DNA of 35,157 bases, from NCBI GenBank assembly GCA_900540365.1, contig UQFN01000012.1:1-35157 (forward strand). The letters run 5' to 3'. Both the position numbers and the translations under genes were made by a program. This document shows positions 33,877-35,157 of the stretch, in pieces (the stretch's first letter is position 1; each line of letters opens with the position of its first letter). The stretch is from an uncultured Mollicutes bacterium. Its GTDB lineage: Bacteria; Bacillota_I; Bacilli_A; RFN20; CAG-826. The notes under the pieces were generated by a model, which saw nothing but the letters and a program-made list of their open reading frames with translations, did not search any database and was not told where the DNA came from.

Positions 33877-34695
33877 TTAATTAATAGGAGGCTTAGGCTT
33901 CCTATTTTTTAATCTTTTTGTGTTATAAAAAATAATCCAATCTTCTACAAGATGAATATACTCATCTAATGATTTGATTTGATTGTTATATAGTGTTTCT
34001 TTTTTAAGGATACCGTGCCAACTTTCCATAGGAGAATCATCTATTGGTGTTCCTTTTCTACTCATTGATATTTGTATCCCATTTGCTAAACATATTTCTT
34101 TATATTGATTAGAAGTATATTGACTACCTTGATCACTATGGAGAATTAAGCCTTTAATGTTTTCTTCTTTTTGAATAGCCTCATTTAAAGTTTCTATAAC
34201 GAATTGCAAATTATTAAATCTAGAAATTTTATATGCAACAACTCTTCTATCATATAAATCAATAATGGTTGATAAATAGGCGCGTTTATTACCAAACGTT
34301 AGGTAGGTAACGTCCGTACACCATATCTGATTTTTCTTTTCAGTATTAAAATTCCTTTTAACTAAATTTGGTCTAACATTTTCTTGTATTTTCTTATAAC
34401 CACCAGAATTCCTAATTCGTTTTATATATTCAGGTTTAAGACCATATTTTCGCATTATTCTTGCAATTTTTTTATGATTGAACTTTACACCATATTCAAT
34501 CATTAAGCCTTCTTCGATCCTACGATAACCATATGTCCCTTTTGAACTATCAAATACCTGTTTAATAAGAATATAATCTCGATAATCTTTGTCTTCTCTA
34601 TCTCGATATTTATAGTAAGTTCTTTTTGAAATAGAAAGGGCAGCACATAGATTAGAAAGTTTATATTCTTTTCGATGGAGATTGATAAATATTAT
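33877..34695 (-). CDS. IS3-family transposase OrfB (DDE integrase), copy 2
   Basis: Identical product to copy 1 OrfB, with the same D, D and E motifs and dependence on -1 slippage at the A6 tract (34695-34700). The intact frame indicates a recent, possibly active copy. Confidence 0.9.
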   Translation of the reverse strand: MIFINLHRKEYKLSNLCAALSISKRTYYKYRDREDKDYRDYILIKQVFDSSKGTYGYRRIEEGLMIEYGVKFNHKKIARIMRKYGLKPEYIKRIRNSGGYKKIQENVRPNLVKRNFNTEKKNQIWCTDVTYLTFGNKRAYLSTIIDLYDRRVVAYKISRFNNLQFVIETLNEAIQKEENIKGLILHSDQGSQYTSNQYKEICLANGIQISMSRKGTPIDDSPMESWHGILKKETLYNNQIKSLDEYIHLVEDWIIFYNTKRLKNRKPKPPIN

Positions 34696-34985
34696 TTTTT
34701 CTTTTGTCGTGCTTTTAAGAAGGCTTGGTATTTTTTTAAGATTTCATACCTTTCTTTATAGTCGTCAATTGTTGGTTCTTTCTTTAGTCTACCTGAACGA
34801 GTTTTTCTTTTGTCTTCTTTTAATTTTCCATTCTTATCTCTTGTATCTAGCCAATATTTAATAGTAGATGGTATTAACCCATATTTCTTAGCAAGGGCTC
34901 TTCTTCCTCCTTTCCCTTCAAAATATTCATTAATTACTTTTGCTTTAAATTCGTTAGTAAATCTTTTGGGTTTAGTCTTTTTCAT
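34692..34985 (-). CDS. IS3-family transposase OrfA, copy 2
   Basis: 97 residues identical to copy 1 OrfA, helix-turn-helix protein with TAGGAGG site upstream and the slippery A6 tract at its end. Confidence 0.9.
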   Translation of the reverse strand: MKKTKPKRFTNEFKAKVINEYFEGKGGRRALAKKYGLIPSTIKYWLDTRDKNGKLKEDKRKTRSGRLKKEPTIDDYKERYEILKKYQAFLKARQKKK

Positions 34986-35063
34986 AATAAAAAACCTCCT
35001 AAGTATATTTTAACTTAAGAGGTGTCTAATCTGATAATGGTGAACTAAACGGGGTTCAGTTCA

Positions 35064-35157
35064 TAGTCAGCGACTAAGAATGTATCAGACAAGTCGTTCT
35101 AAAATGGTATGTGCCCAAATTACTGGATATATTTTTATAGACTCATTTTAACCAATT
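35064..35157. other. Right flank of IS3 copy 2
   Basis: Contains TGTATCAG (35081-35088) and TCGTTCTAA (35094-35102), also found to the right of IS3 copy 1 (31559-31580). No gene visible before the window ends. Confidence 0.4.

Larger units (their letters stand above)
33838..35063 (-). mobile_element. IS3-family insertion sequence (IS150-like), copy 2
   Basis: 1226 bp, same orientation and same encoded proteins as copy 1. Its left and right terminal repeats match each other over 24 bases (beginning TGAACTGAACCCCG); copy 1 differs there by a few bases. A 3-base target duplication TAG flanks it (33835-33837, 35064-35066). Together the two copies flank 31553-33837 like a composite transposon. 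Confidence 0.92.

Overview
The window is very AT-rich bacterial DNA with dense, mostly minus-strand genes, clear AGGAGG-type ribosome binding sites and the standard bacterial code (TGG is used for Trp; the nuclease gene at 6858-8204 ends in TGA). Together with BspA-type leucine-rich repeats, Rhs toxins, ABC-3C genes and many degenerate mobile elements, this suggests a low-GC Bacillota, or a gut Mycoplasmatota-like lineage that uses code 11. The taxonomic placement is inference. No rRNA, tRNA or CRISPR array was seen.

Layout. (1) 1-2750: the end of a peroxiredoxin gene overlapping yaaA (peroxide stress), then a TetR-regulated cluster with two small membrane proteins. (2) 2980-8205: a SNF2 helicase with an HNH-like C-terminus, a truncated AAA ATPase and a PD-(D/E)XK-like nuclease, which look like a helicase-nuclease defence locus. 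(3) 8455-10933: a beta-flower-like repeat protein, a membrane protein and a Schlafen/AlbA_2 regulator with a readable promoter and operator-like repeats. (4) 11130-13576: one large InlB-repeat/BspA-LRR lipoprotein gene split by a one-base deletion in an A8 tract. (5) 13710-23415: a polymorphic-toxin region: an orphan Rhs C-terminal fragment cut by an IS110-like remnant, small putative immunity genes, a 1840-residue Rhs protein with no signal peptide, a nucleotidyltransferase-domain protein, and upstream a holin plus a XhlA-like protein, preceded by two related RNA hairpins and an 11-codon leader ORF. (6) 23474-26590: a compact, overlapping ABC three-component (ABC-3C) operon with an HNH-like effector and three iterons upstream. 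(7) 26931-29933: a sigma-factor-like gene on the plus strand, decayed DNA, a membrane protein and a Fic protein with a palindromic control site. (8) 30127-35063: two practically identical 1226-bp IS3-family copies in the same orientation flanking an SdpI-like membrane protein and a second AlbA_2 regulator. That cargo is itself bounded by inverted repeats.

How the parts fit. The window reads as a conflict/defence island: two independent nuclease-ATPase systems, a contact toxin with immunity genes and a possible holin export route, a Fic protein, and regulators spread by insertion sequences. The arrangement that looks least described is the structured leader, XhlA-like, holin, nucleotidyltransferase, signal-less Rhs and immunity order (15399-23415).
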